Assembly (NCBI GenBank): GCA_026399015.1
Contig: JAPLRS010000023.1
Span: forward strand, 1 to 64,000
Direction: 5' to 3'
DNA length: 64,000 nt
Source of the DNA: Methylococcales bacterium
GTDB taxonomy: Bacteria > Pseudomonadota > Gammaproteobacteria > Methylococcales > Methylomonadaceae
Shown here in pieces: positions 1-7,212 of this stretch. The notes under the pieces are model-generated. The model worked only from the letters and a program-made list of their open reading frames with translations. It did not search any database and was not told the DNA's origin. Every line of letters starts with the position of its first letter. The stretch's first letter is position 1. The position numbers were made by a program, and so were the translations under genes.

Positions 1-60
1 CAAGTTGCTGAAATTATGGGGGTTAGCCAGTCAGGGGTTAGAAAATATACAAAGAGGTAA
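1..60 (+). pseudogene. 3' end of a helix-turn-helix gene (second copy, cut by window edge)
   Basis: The first 20 codons read in frame to a TAA stop and encode QVAEIMGVSQSGVRKYTKR. This equals the last 19 residues of the protein encoded on the other strand at 1777-2388. The window starts inside the gene, so I cannot tell whether it is a full second copy or a fragment. It is part of a perfect inverted repeat with 1714-1836. Confidence 0.75.
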
Positions 61-93
61 ATATAAAATATATCAGTAAAAAAAATAAAATTA

Positions 94-111
94 TTACACA
101 CTAGTGCGTAA
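94..111. promoter_or_regulatory. 18-bp near-palindrome, copy 1
   Basis: TTACACACTAGTGCGTAA is palindromic apart from one mismatched base pair. It lies about 33 bp after the helix-turn-helix stop codon and recurs inverted at 1726-1743. It could be an operator, a recombination site or a short transcriptional stop; the sequence does not decide. Confidence 0.5.
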
Positions 112-127
112 TTATAATTTTTATATA

Positions 128-154
128 TAGCCCATGCTATCGAAACATGGGCTA
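128..154. terminator. Hairpin between the two genes, possible terminator
   Basis: A perfect 9-bp stem (TAGCCCATG / CATGGGCTA) with a 9-nt loop sits downstream of the nuclease gene on the minus strand and of the partial helix-turn-helix gene on the plus strand. There is no clean T-tract on either side, so termination is only a suggestion. Confidence 0.35.
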
Positions 155-235
155 AACTATTGCCTATTTAATTTTTATACTAGCTTAATATTAAACACAT
201 ATTTTTTTTCTAGCATGTTGACAATACTTTATTCT

Positions 236-1618
236 TCAATTGGAAATATTTAAGATAGTATCAATTTTTTCTTTTAAAATTATTCTGTCCCATAAAATAA
301 CTGAATTTGACTGAGCTAATTCTTTTGCAGAATCTGTAAAATAACTATTTGTTATCACAATAGCTTTATCTAATCGGTAGTGGTTTATACCAGCAACTGC
401 TTCTTGTATGGCGCTATTGCTAACACTACCAGAATAACATTTTGCCTGTATACCAATTTTAATACCATTTTTTGAAGCAATGACGTCAATACCTTGATCA
501 CCAGTTGCTTTTGTAATATTTGATTCATATCCCATCTTTAAAAACAAATTCGAAATAAATTGCTCGAACTCTATTCCTGACATCAAGTCAACATCATCAA
601 TTGAATACCACAATTCACTATTAACAGTTGTTTTCAATTTATTAATAAAATTTTGTTTATTTATTACCTTAATAATATTATTGACTTTTGGAATTACAAT
701 GTTGATACAATCAATATAATTCTTATTATTTTCGAATTTATTATTCTTAATTAGATAATACGTTAATTTACCAATGTTTAATTTATCAGTGTGAATGATA
801 TTATCAATCAAAGCGTATCTGATAATTAGTTGATCTAATTCCAAGTTCTCAACGTCATTAAAATTATGCTTATGCAAATTACCCCATACTGATCCTACTT
901 GTTCTATTACAATGTTATAAATTATCAAATATGTAATAAAAACATTTTCTCCAAGATCATTTCTTCCTGTCTTATCACTTAAGTATTCTGCAAATATAAC
1001 CAATTTTTCTATAACATAGTAATTAATTTCTTCTAGCAAAGTAGTAGATAAGTTTCCTTCATTTTGTTTAATTAAACTATTTCTTTCTTGTTTATCTATC
1101 AATAATAAATCACTAATAAACCCACACGATTCAATATCAATTATTGATTCAATATATGCTATATAAATACAATCTAAATAATAGCTTTCAGATAATGCAT
1201 TTATAAAGTTAATTCCCATTTCGATAATTTCTTCATCTTGTAAAAGATTGTACACAGCGTTTTTTATTGAAGTTTGCAACAGCACTTTTTTCTCTAGTTC
1301 TTGCTGTCTATATAACTCTTTTTTTTCTTCTTCTTGCTGTCTATGTAACTGCTTTAACAAGGATAACTTTTCTCTCTCCTCTTTTCTTTTCTTCTCAAGT
1401 TCGATTTCTACCAATTGATTTTTAGTATTTATTTCATCACGCTTAGCTTTTAAATGGTCACGCTGTATCGTTCGCTTATTATATATTTCTATTAATTCAT
1501 TTAATAATAACTCATCTAAGTGTTCATCTTTGTTTATCTTACAACCTAATTTTTTCAAATCACCTATTATTTGTACTAATGGAAAATTTACTAAAGTAGC
1601 GAATTCTAATGGAGTCAT
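236..1618 (-). CDS. Mrr-type restriction endonuclease-like protein with N-terminal IF2_N-like domain and coiled coil
   Basis: A 460-residue protein. Residues about 342-455 form an Mrr_cat-type fold with the nuclease motif GDQGID (D378) followed by QAK (Q391, K393). This is the D...QxK variant of the PD-(D/E)xK site found in Mrr enzymes, which cut modified or foreign DNA. Residues about 1-48 resemble the small IF2_N helical domain (FATLVNFPLVQIIGDLKKLG). Residues about 50-115 are charged and rich in K, E and Q, predicting a coiled coil. The middle (about 115-340) is not recognised. The gene stands alone between inverted repeats that carry helix-turn-helix gene ends, in AT-rich DNA. No methyltransferase adjoins it, so a Type IV or other solitary defence nuclease is most likely. 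The nuclease domain is convincing; the biological role is inferred. Confidence 0.8.
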   Translation of the reverse strand: MTPLEFATLVNFPLVQIIGDLKKLGCKINKDEHLDELLLNELIEIYNKRTIQRDHLKAKRDEINTKNQLVEIELEKKRKEEREKLSLLKQLHRQQEEEKKELYRQQELEKKVLLQTSIKNAVYNLLQDEEIIEMGINFINALSESYYLDCIYIAYIESIIDIESCGFISDLLLIDKQERNSLIKQNEGNLSTTLLEEINYYVIEKLVIFAEYLSDKTGRNDLGENVFITYLIIYNIVIEQVGSVWGNLHKHNFNDVENLELDQLIIRYALIDNIIHTDKLNIGKLTYYLIKNNKFENNKNYIDCINIVIPKVNNIIKVINKQNFINKLKTTVNSELWYSIDDVDLMSGIEFEQFISNLFLKMGYESNITKATGDQGIDVIASKNGIKIGIQAKCYSGSVSNSAIQEAVAGINHYRLDKAIVITNSYFTDSAKELAQSNSVILWDRIILKEKIDTILNISN

Positions 1619-1713
1619 AATAAAAATTAATATAAAGTTTATATAAAATAGTGAATAATTTATTTTTAAGAGTATAACTTTTTTAATTTCAGATTAAAAT
1701 TTTTTAAATACGT

Positions 1714-1836
1714 TAAAAATTATAATTACGCACTAGTGTGTAATAATTTTATTTTTTTTACTGATATATTTTATATTTACCTCTTTGTATATTTTCTAAC
1801 CCCTGACTGGCTAACCCCCATAATTTCAGCAACTTG
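1714..1836 (-). repeat. Right arm of inverted repeat flanking the nuclease gene
   Basis: Exact reverse complement of 1-123. It covers the last 20 codons of the helix-turn-helix gene (1777-2388) and the sequence after its stop, including the near-palindrome at 1726-1743. With the left arm it brackets about 1.6 kb that contains only the Mrr-like gene. Confidence 0.95.
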
Positions 1837-2388
1837 TCTAGCATTCTTGCCTGCGTTTATTAACTCTTGAGCAATACTCCATTCAATTTTCTCTTTTCTT
1901 GGAATAGTACTTTTAATACTTAAATCAGCTTCCAACTCTTTTATTCTTTCCTGAAGTTCATCTACAAGATTACTAAACATAATTTGTTTACTTAATCGAC
2001 TTAGTCCACCTGTAACAGACTGATTTAGTATATTCTTATGATCATATATATTCTTATTCTTTAGTTCAATAATCTCTTTAGTATTTTTATGCATTAAAAG
2101 TGCTTTTTTAAAAGAACTGCCTATCTTGGAATAAGATATATCTTTAACCCATTCTTTAGGTTTATTAGTATCTAAAGCATATTGTTTAATAACTTTAGTA
2201 CCAGTATTTCCGGTTACGAGAACCATTTGTATCATTAGAAAATAATCTTGTTTAGTTGCTCTTAGTTTGGGAGGTATGTTATATTTTTTTTGTAGTTGCC
2301 TAATGTCACTATAGAAAGTTTTAGCTTCATGATTTAATAAATATTTTCTATTTGCAAATTTCGTTTTTATTTCCTTTAGATAACTCAT
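1777..2388 (-). CDS. Helix-turn-helix protein of unknown function
   Basis: A 203-residue basic protein. The last 35 residues (about 169-203) form a resolvase-like helix-turn-helix (IAQELINAGKNARQVAEIMG, then VSQSGVRKYTKR). Residues about 135-160 look helical and could dimerise. The N-terminal 130 residues match nothing I recognise. The ATG is preceded by TAAGG about 8 nt upstream. The 3' end is duplicated, inverted, at the window's left edge, so two copies may face each other across the nuclease gene. It could be a regulator of the nuclease, a plasmid or phage replication or partition protein, or a recombination accessory. A DNA-binding role is fairly sure; the rest is open. Confidence 0.6.
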   Translation of the reverse strand: MSYLKEIKTKFANRKYLLNHEAKTFYSDIRQLQKKYNIPPKLRATKQDYFLMIQMVLVTGNTGTKVIKQYALDTNKPKEWVKDISYSKIGSSFKKALLMHKNTKEIIELKNKNIYDHKNILNQSVTGGLSRLSKQIMFSNLVDELQERIKELEADLSIKSTIPRKEKIEWSIAQELINAGKNARQVAEIMGVSQSGVRKYTKR

Positions 2389-2400
2389 TTTTTAACCTTA

Positions 2401-2930
2401 TTTTTAAGTAGTAGACATAAAAAAAGCCTAAAGTTGTTAAACAATAGGCTTTCTAGTTGTCTACTAATTAAAGTAGGTATATTTATAGATACTAGTTATA
2501 TATAGAGTGTTAATGACTGTTATTAATTAGCATTTACTACTAAACAAAAAATGAATCATAAAAAAATATGGTATGTAAAAAGTTGTTGCCATTCATAGTT
2601 ACGCAATAAAAGAGGTTATAAGGAGTACCTTTCTAGTTGTTAAGTTATGTTGCCTTGTTAAGTTCTAGTACTATTGGCTTAACAATACCTTGTTATTAGT
2701 TGTTAACTAATTGCACTATCAAAAAAATTAAGAGTTATTAGCTTTTCTGCTGTTATTGACTAGTTAATTTGTATATAACGACTCTTAATAACTAGTAGAA
2801 TAGTGATTGTTTGATTAAAAACAACAGTAGTACAAATGAATTCATACAGTAATATTTACAGTAACAGGTATTACTTAAAAACTATAAAACCAGTAATAAC
2901 AAGATGTAAGGAACATAATTATGTACACCC
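2401..2930. other. Repeat-rich AT-rich intergenic stretch
   Basis: No convincing gene. The tract repeats short words: CTTTCTAGTTGT at 2449 and 2629, TTGTTAAG at several places, an inverted pair TTGTTAAG (2655) / CTTAACAA (2678), and a palindrome-like TTAGTTGTTAACTAA near 2697. This could be a regulatory region or a decayed plasmid or phage control region. A short open frame starting at 2836 runs through a terminator hairpin and is not a credible gene. Confidence 0.4.
2411..2464. terminator. Nested stem-loop upstream of the helix-turn-helix gene
   Basis: An outer stem GTAGAC (2411-2416) / GTCTAC (2459-2464) encloses an inner stem AAAGCCTA (2423-2430) / TAGGCTTT (2445-2452). It lies 23 bp upstream of the start codon of the minus-strand gene, so it may be an operator or attenuator for that gene, or a terminator of something arriving from the right. 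Confidence 0.35.
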
Positions 2931-2960
2931 CGCCCCCAAATTTAGTAGTAACAGTATTAA
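2931..2960. repeat. Outer direct repeat, left copy (att-like)
   Basis: CGCCCC followed by AAATTTAGTAGTAACAG and TATTAA matches 9035-9066 with one mismatch in the 23-bp core and a small spacing change. It lies about 100 bp before an integrase start codon, the place expected for an attachment site of an integrase-borne island. Confidence 0.5.
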
Positions 2961-2965
2961 AAAAC

Positions 2966-3003
2966 ACCCTAAGTACTTGTATAACAGGTACTTGGGGTTT
3001 TTT
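2966..3003 (+). terminator. Intrinsic terminator
   Basis: A 14-bp stem with two G-U pairs (2966-2979 with 2985-2998, 5-nt loop TATAA) ends in GGGG and a T6 run. It sits directly after the att-like repeat and before the integrase remnant. The 4290 and 8347 repeats have the same order: core, hairpin, then a T-run followed by ATG. Confidence 0.7.
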
Positions 3004-3056
3004 ATGTCTAACAGTAACGGCAGTAATTGCAGTAACTTCACTAGGAGTTACTGTAA

Positions 3057-3270
3057 ATGACTAAGAAAACACTTTCAGATACTGTTATTCGTGCAACAAA
3101 GCCCACTAATAAGGATATTAGGTTATTTGATAGCAATGGTTTATACCTAATCATTAAACCTAATGATTCTAGATAGTATCTCTCCCGTTTACTTAAGCGA
3201 ATTAACACGAATTCTAAACCCGCATTTTAGTGGTATTATATTTATCGTGCTATTGGTCATGTTGGAGATA
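3057..3270 (+). pseudogene. Integrase remnant (P4-type tyrosine recombinase, N-terminal arm-binding domain only)
   Basis: From the ATG at 3057 the frame encodes 39 residues: TLSDTVIRATKPTNKDIRLF and then SNGLYLIIKPNDSR, before a TAG at 3174. This is the hallmark start of P4-like integrases (DUF4102 arm-binding domain). After the stop the same frame has a second stop and then WYYIYRAIGH, recalling the next family segment, so this is a degraded gene rather than a short protein. The catalytic domain is gone. It lies just inside the left att-like repeat, as in integrative elements, which implies the island can no longer excise with its own enzyme. Confidence 0.75.
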
Positions 3271-3273
3271 TAA

Positions 3274-3510
3274 ATGACAATTATTACTTTAGATGATGAC
3301 CTTCTTAGTGAAGTTATTTCTGTGAGTCGCCAGAAAAATGCTCAAGAAGCTGTCATGACAATTTTGACTGAATATTTACTGCAACATAAGAAAGAATCTT
3401 CCTTCTTTGAAAAATTACGTGTTGTAGATGATTTTTCCGATGATGAAGTGGATGCTTTGTTTGCTAGAAATAAAGATAAAAGTTGCTATTATAAGGAATA
3501 TGAAAGATGA
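3274..3510 (+). CDS. Small antitoxin-like protein, first gene of a MazF operon
   Basis: A 78-residue acidic protein (begins MTIITLDDDLLSEVISVSRQ) with the look of VapB-type antitoxins: a short strand, then a helix EAVMTILTEYLLQHKK, then an acidic tail. GGAG lies 6 nt before the ATG. Its stop overlaps the next gene's start (ATGA at 3507). Gene order and overlaps suggest an antitoxin or co-regulator in the same toxin-antitoxin unit. The family is not certain; it could be a leftover antitoxin from a VapBC pair that lost its toxin. Confidence 0.65.
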   Translation: MTIITLDDDLLSEVISVSRQKNAQEAVMTILTEYLLQHKKESSFFEKLRVVDDFSDDEVDALFARNKDKSCYYKEYER

Positions 3511-3746
3511 CTGTTGCAGAAACTATATACGAAAAAATCAACCTATTACCCGATGATAAGCAACAAGAAGTTTTTGACTTTATTGATTTCATCTCATCTC
3601 GTTACAATAAAAAACAAGCCATAACCACTAATGAAGAATTAACAGATGATATATTCGTCAACTTTTCAATGCATCATGCGTTAAGAGGTATTGAAGATGA
3701 TCCTGTAAGCTATAGCACTGAAGATTTGAAAGAGCGTTGGTTATGA
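3507..3746 (+). CDS. DUF2281-type antitoxin
   Basis: A 79-residue protein starting MTVAETIYEKINLLPDDKQQ and continuing EVFDFIDFISSRYN. That is the DUF2281 pattern, common in antitoxins of VapBC or MazEF type. The C-terminal half is acidic (YSTEDLKERWL), suited to toxin binding. It overlaps both neighbours by four-base ATGA junctions (3507 and 3743), so translation is probably coupled. It is most likely the direct antitoxin of the PemK/MazF protein downstream and, with it, represses the operon. Confidence 0.75.
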   Translation: MTVAETIYEKINLLPDDKQQEVFDFIDFISSRYNKKQAITTNEELTDDIFVNFSMHHALRGIEDDPVSYSTEDLKERWL

Positions 3747-4090
3747 AAGTTGCGGGGCAAATTGTATTAACCCCTTTTCCTTTTACTAATTTAGCTGGAA
3801 CAAAACTAAGACCTGTTTTGCTGATTAAAAAATCATCTAACTTTCATGATGACTGGCTCGTATGTATGGTGTCATCTCAAACACATCAAGCTCAACAAGA
3901 TTTAGACGAAATCATTAACGAAACAGAAGTTGATTTCTCTGCATCGGGACTTAAGGTTAAGAGTATTTTACGCCTATCCCGACTAGCTGTTCTATCAAGC
4001 GAATTAATGGTTGGCAGTATTGGACAGATTAGTGAATCAAGACTATCCAAAGTTAAAAATAGACTTAGCAGATGGATATCTGAAGAATAA
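3743..4090 (+). CDS. Type II toxin, PemK/MazF family mRNA interferase
   Basis: A 115-residue protein. The N-terminus KVAGQIVLTPFPFTNLAGTK followed by LRPVLLI is the MazF/PemK signature (the GD/GQ..PFPF...KxRPvl core). Such toxins cleave mRNA at short motifs. I chose the ATG at 3743, which overlaps the upstream TGA; a TTG two codons earlier is also in frame but less likely. The family's usual length is about 110 residues, so the gene is complete. It is the third gene of the operon after two antitoxin-like genes. Confidence 0.85.
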   Translation: MKVAGQIVLTPFPFTNLAGTKLRPVLLIKKSSNFHDDWLVCMVSSQTHQAQQDLDEIINETEVDFSASGLKVKSILRLSRLAVLSSELMVGSIGQISESRLSKVKNRLSRWISEE

Positions 4091-4520
4091 TTTTAAGCCA
4101 AATCTAATCAATCCTACCATCTCCGCACCGCCAATAATCGCGCTCAATATTTCATATATACGTTGGTCTCTTTCTTCCAAATTGAGCATTTACCCAATCA
4201 TGTTTATATTTGTGTTTAAACAAATTCTAATTTATTAATATAACGAATTGTATATAAACCATTTAATTTTTATAGTTCGAGCGCCCCAACCAATTAAGTA
4301 TTTTAGGAAGTTCACTAAGATACACTAAACCCTCAAGTCACAAGGCTTAGAGGTTTTTTTATGCCCAATAAAGCACAATGATATACAGTATAGTATCAGC
4401 ATTAATTTCTGGTACTTACAGATAGTTGATAACACCAGCCTGCACTTACCATGAGTAAAGTATAAACCGGGTCATTCGTAAAAATAGACTAAATAATCAG
4501 CAGAGACGTATACGCAAGTT
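4091..4520. other. Intergenic region without a gene
   Basis: Apart from the direct repeat at 4290-4378 nothing coding is convincing here. The short open frame running through 4011-4238 overlaps the toxin gene and has no family features. Confidence 0.5.
4290..4378 (+). repeat. Inner direct repeat, left copy, with terminator hairpin
   Basis: This 89-bp segment matches 8347-8436 with only about five differences. It begins CCAATTAAGTATTTTAGGAA just after GCGCCCCAA and includes a hairpin (ACCCTC...GAGG) followed by T7 and ATGCCCAA. The lead-in resembles the end of a tRNA-like attachment site. It is probably one end of an integrated element. Confidence 0.8.
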
Positions 4521-5156
4521 ATGAGGCAAAAAAACACAGAATTAGACGAAATAGAAATGCTCACCATAGACCATTACAATCAAAATGCTGAAGCATTTTG
4601 GGATGGCACAAAAGATCATGATGTCACTCAAAACTATGAAGCGTTTTTATCTCCGTTTCCAAATGATAAGAAGTTGGATATTTTAGATCTAGGATGCGGA
4701 CCTGGAAGAGATGTGTACTATTTCAGATCATTGGGACATAGGCCAGTTGGTCTCGATGGTAGTGATGTTTTTTGCGCTATGGCAAGAAAGTACACCGGAT
4801 GTCAGATTCTCTGTCAAAAATTTCTAAGCCTGCAATTATCAAAACAGGCATATGATGGCATTTTTGCCAATGCCTCATTGTTTCATGTTCCCAGCCAAGA
4901 ACTACCTCGCATTCTTGCAGAGTTGTATGTTGCCTTAAGACCCGGTGGAATTTTATTTTTATCCAATCCTCGTGGTAATGAAGAAGGCTGGTCAGGACAA
5001 AGATATGGTCATTATATGCAGTTTGAGTTCAGCAACCAATTGATAGAGGCCGCAGGATATAAAGTGCTCAATCATTATTACCGGCCATCTGGAAAACCTA
5101 TTCATGAACAACCTTGGTTGGCAATCATAGCAATGAAACCCATTGAAACTATATAA
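4521..5156 (+). CDS. Class I SAM-dependent methyltransferase
   Basis: A 211-residue protein with motif I LDLGCGPGRDVYYF (residues about 55-68), an acidic residue ending motif II (VGLDG, D79) and a motif IV/post-IV region DGIFANASLFHVP. The later ALRPGGILFLSNP is the usual strand after motif IV. The core resembles UbiE/Tam-like small-molecule methyltransferases, but the substrate is not readable. It stands alone inside the island, 30 bp or more from other genes. A second in-frame ATG at 4557 is a possible alternative start. Confidence 0.8.
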   Translation: MRQKNTELDEIEMLTIDHYNQNAEAFWDGTKDHDVTQNYEAFLSPFPNDKKLDILDLGCGPGRDVYYFRSLGHRPVGLDGSDVFCAMARKYTGCQILCQKFLSLQLSKQAYDGIFANASLFHVPSQELPRILAELYVALRPGGILFLSNPRGNEEGWSGQRYGHYMQFEFSNQLIEAAGYKVLNHYYRPSGKPIHEQPWLAIIAMKPIETI

Positions 5157-5379
5157 GAAATGCCTACAGATAGATATTTACGCTGTTTTTTGGAAGAAAG
5201 TTTAAACAAGATTCCGCTGCTGATTTATCGAGTTTGATAAGTATCAATGATTTCCATAGCCTTGTTTCTAAATATCAGTGGGCTATCTGTTCGGCGACAA
5301 TTAACTTGTCCGGTCGCATTGCCTCATTTAAAAATCAAACTATTGGATTGTATTTTTACCCCATCTATTCAACTATGTA
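5157..5379. other. Intergenic, no supported gene
   Basis: Only short open frames without family features. The plus-strand frame at 5247-5459 is opposite the better minus-strand candidate and lacks a ribosome site. Confidence 0.4.
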
Positions 5380-5689
5380 TTAAGAACGAAGCTGCATTTC
5401 ATCCCACAGATTGTCAAAAGAATCTTTGCGTGTTCGCCAAGTGCGTAACGATTTTCTAAAATGTGCTTTTTTGTAGGTACGGTAATAACGGTTTATGCGG
5501 CTATTTTCTTCCAGATTAACCGTCTCATGGGCAACAACGACTTCCGGATTAATTTCAACTTTAACTTCTGACCTGCCATTTATATTCCAGGAAAATGCAC
5601 ATAGCAGCCACAAATCCATCCAGTATTTTCCCTTTATCTATCCAGTCCGCTTCGCTTCGGGCAGATAAACTCATTGATTTTATAGTCAT
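5380..5689 (-). pseudogene. Small prophage-like gene(s), apparently frame-broken
   Basis: From an ATG at 5689 with AGAGG 7 nt upstream, 42 codons are open (MTIKSMSLSARSEADWIDKG, then KILDGFVAAM) to a stop at 5561. The next frame then stays open to 5380 and encodes VKVEINPEVVVAHETVNLEE and YYRTYKKAHFRKSLRTWRTR. Both halves look like real protein, and the switch occurs near 5570-5580. This may be one gene with a frameshift or two overlapping small genes. I do not recognise the family. Confidence 0.4.
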
Positions 5690-5783
5690 CTAAAATCCTC
5701 TTTAAAAGTAAAAGTAGTATGATTTTACCTGAAGCACCAACCTGTAAGTAGTACGATTTTTAGTGAGTCAATGCGCCGGACAA

Positions 5784-5803
5784 AGTAATTGACGCCAAAC
5801 ACC
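5784..5803 (+). repeat. 20-bp direct repeat, copy 1
   Basis: AGTAATTGACGCCAAACACC recurs with one mismatch at 9112-9131. Both copies lie in noncoding parts of the island and may mark ends of an inserted unit. Confidence 0.5.
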
Positions 5804-5958
5804 TGTTATTTACTCTAAACAAGCTAATATAACGAACGGACACCAACAAATAAACAATGGTGTAACTACTCAACAAGGTACTTTCCCCACCACTACGCGC
5901 ACGCACGCAGGCACGCGGGAAAATAATAATCTGCAAAACGAACTATTGGAGCATACAT

Positions 5959-6168
5959 ATGGCGAACGGTTGGACACCAGAGAGAAAAGAGAAACAATCC
6001 CAGTTAATTAGGGGCTGGAAGCCGTGGGAACACTCAACAGGGGCAAGAACTATCGAGGGTAAGGCAATCGTATCTAGGAACGCATTTAAAGGCGGATTTA
6101 GGGGAAAATTAGCCGAGATATCCAAGATATTAAAAGATCATAAAGCTATGCTCAAAAAGATTGGTTAG
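5959..6168 (+). CDS. Small basic prophage/island-type protein
   Basis: A 69-residue protein starting MANGWTPERKEKQSQLIRGW, then KPWEHSTGARTIEGKAIVSR. The pattern (W-T-P-E-R..Q...I..W-K-P-W..S-T-G-x-R-T..G-K) is one I recall from short uncharacterised proteins in proteobacterial prophages and integrative elements. TTGGAG lies 8 nt before the ATG. No function is known; its presence supports the mobile nature of the segment. Confidence 0.7.
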   Translation: MANGWTPERKEKQSQLIRGWKPWEHSTGARTIEGKAIVSRNAFKGGFRGKLAEISKILKDHKAMLKKIG

Positions 6169-6169
6169 G

Positions 6170-6616
6170 TTATTCAATCCTATCTTTAAATAGTAATTCA
6201 TCAATGGTTATTTTTATTTTCTTTAGACTTGTTTTATTGGTTTTGAAATTTACTCTAATGTTAACACCATCTATAGTAATACTATTTATACCATCCGTTT
6301 TTAATAACGTATTTATAATGTAATTTTTTCTTTGTGAAGAAATAGTTTGGTTGATAGTAATGATGTGGTCAACATCCTTACCCCACGGTCTTTTTTCATC
6401 TGAACTATGTACAATGAATATAATAATAAAAAAAACCATGATAAAAAAAAAGTTATTAGGATCATTCTTGCTTAATATAAAAATACCTACGCCAACAGTT
6501 ATAAGAACAGCAATTATTAATCCTATTCCGATAACCCATTTACCTATTTCTAATACCAACGGTAAAAACACAAAAAACAATACCGCTATGATTATCCCTC
6601 CTGCAATTTCAAACAT
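6170..6616 (-). CDS. Membrane protein of unknown function
   Basis: A 148-residue protein with three hydrophobic segments at about residues 4-22, 28-48 and 57-70. The soluble C-terminal part (about 75-148) has a beta-alpha-beta look (NSITIDGVNIRVNF) and ends LKKIKITIDELLFKDRIE. No family is recognised. It is the last of three minus-strand envelope-type genes (8007 to 6170) between island repeats. Its stop abuts the end of the convergent gene at 6168. Confidence 0.6.
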   Translation of the reverse strand: MFEIAGGIIIAVLFFVFLPLVLEIGKWVIGIGLIIAVLITVGVGIFILSKNDPNNFFFIMVFFIIIFIVHSSDEKRPWGKDVDHIITINQTISSQRKNYIINTLLKTDGINSITIDGVNIRVNFKTNKTSLKKIKITIDELLFKDRIE

Positions 6617-6661
6617 ATTTTCTTTTTTTAATAAATTTGTTTAGGTTGAAGAAATTAATTT

Positions 6662-7069
6662 TTATAAACGGATACAGTTACCAGTCAGAATATCACCGCC
6701 ATCATTTAATAAAAATGGCAGCTCTTTTTCAAAAGTATATATACTGAAATATGACACAAATATTGATGCTAGACCTTTTTGAATATGGGAAGCTTTCAAT
6801 CCATTTTCATATCCACCAGATTGAATAACATCATAGAGTCTAGTACAACAAAAATCGTCACCCTTCTCATCTAAATGTCTTAATACACGGGTGCTGTCGC
6901 CCCACATCAATGTAACATTATATTTCTGAAACGTTTTAGTATACTCATTTTCAGACAATTTACCGTCACTATTAAGTTGCTGTATTTCTTTTACTTTGCA
7001 CTTATATTCATCTGATAAAACATTAGTTGAAACCAAAAGTAACATTATGAACGATAGGTATTTTTTCAT
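6662..7069 (-). CDS. Secreted (periplasmic) protein of unknown function
   Basis: A 135-residue protein. MKKYLSFIMLLLVSTNVLSD is a clear Sec signal peptide, probably cleaved after residue 19. The mature part has five cysteines (near YKCKV, a CC pair in DDFCCTRLYD, and C132 in GNCIRL), so disulfides are possible. No family is recognised. It follows the remnant frame ending at 7066 with a four-base overlap, and the PDZ lipoprotein gene further upstream. Confidence 0.65.
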   Translation of the reverse strand: MKKYLSFIMLLLVSTNVLSDEYKCKVKEIQQLNSDGKLSENEYTKTFQKYNVTLMWGDSTRVLRHLDEKGDDFCCTRLYDVIQSGGYENGLKASHIQKGLASIFVSYFSIYTFEKELPFLLNDGGDILTGNCIRL

Positions 7070-7192
7070 TTCTTACTTGGGAGTACTTCATTTAAAACAG
7101 CCCCAATTATAAATCCAGCAGGAAGATGTAATATATTGGGATGATTTTCTAAGAGTTTACTAAATAAGTAAATACTCAGAAATTATAAACAT
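7066..7192 (-). pseudogene. Possible broken small membrane-protein gene
   Basis: An open frame ends at 7066 with TGA overlapping the start of the secreted-protein gene. It encodes LLENHPNILHLPAGFIIGAV and LNEVLPSKK but has no normal start codon. An ATG at 7192 opens MFIISEYLLI in another frame. A single frameshift near 7160 would join them into about 40 residues. It may be a small cargo gene that has decayed. Confidence 0.3.
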
Positions 7193-7212
7193 TAATGCAT
7201 AGTGCTTTATTC

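Larger units (their letters stand above)
1..123 (+). repeat. Left arm of inverted repeat flanking the nuclease gene
   Basis: Positions 1-123 are identical to the reverse complement of 1714-1836, checked base by base. The match stops at 124/1713 on the inner side and may extend beyond the window on the outer side. The repeat holds the last 19 codons and stop of a helix-turn-helix gene plus about 60 bp of AT-rich sequence with a near-palindrome at 94-111. Confidence 0.95.

Noticed and set aside
2836-3060. A 74-residue plus-strand protein
   Set aside because: The frame runs through the terminator hairpin at 2966-3003 and is rich in N, S and Y from AT-rich repeats, with no ribosome site or domain.
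5247-5459. A 70-residue plus-strand protein
   Set aside because: No ribosome site or recognised features, and it overlaps the better minus-strand candidate.
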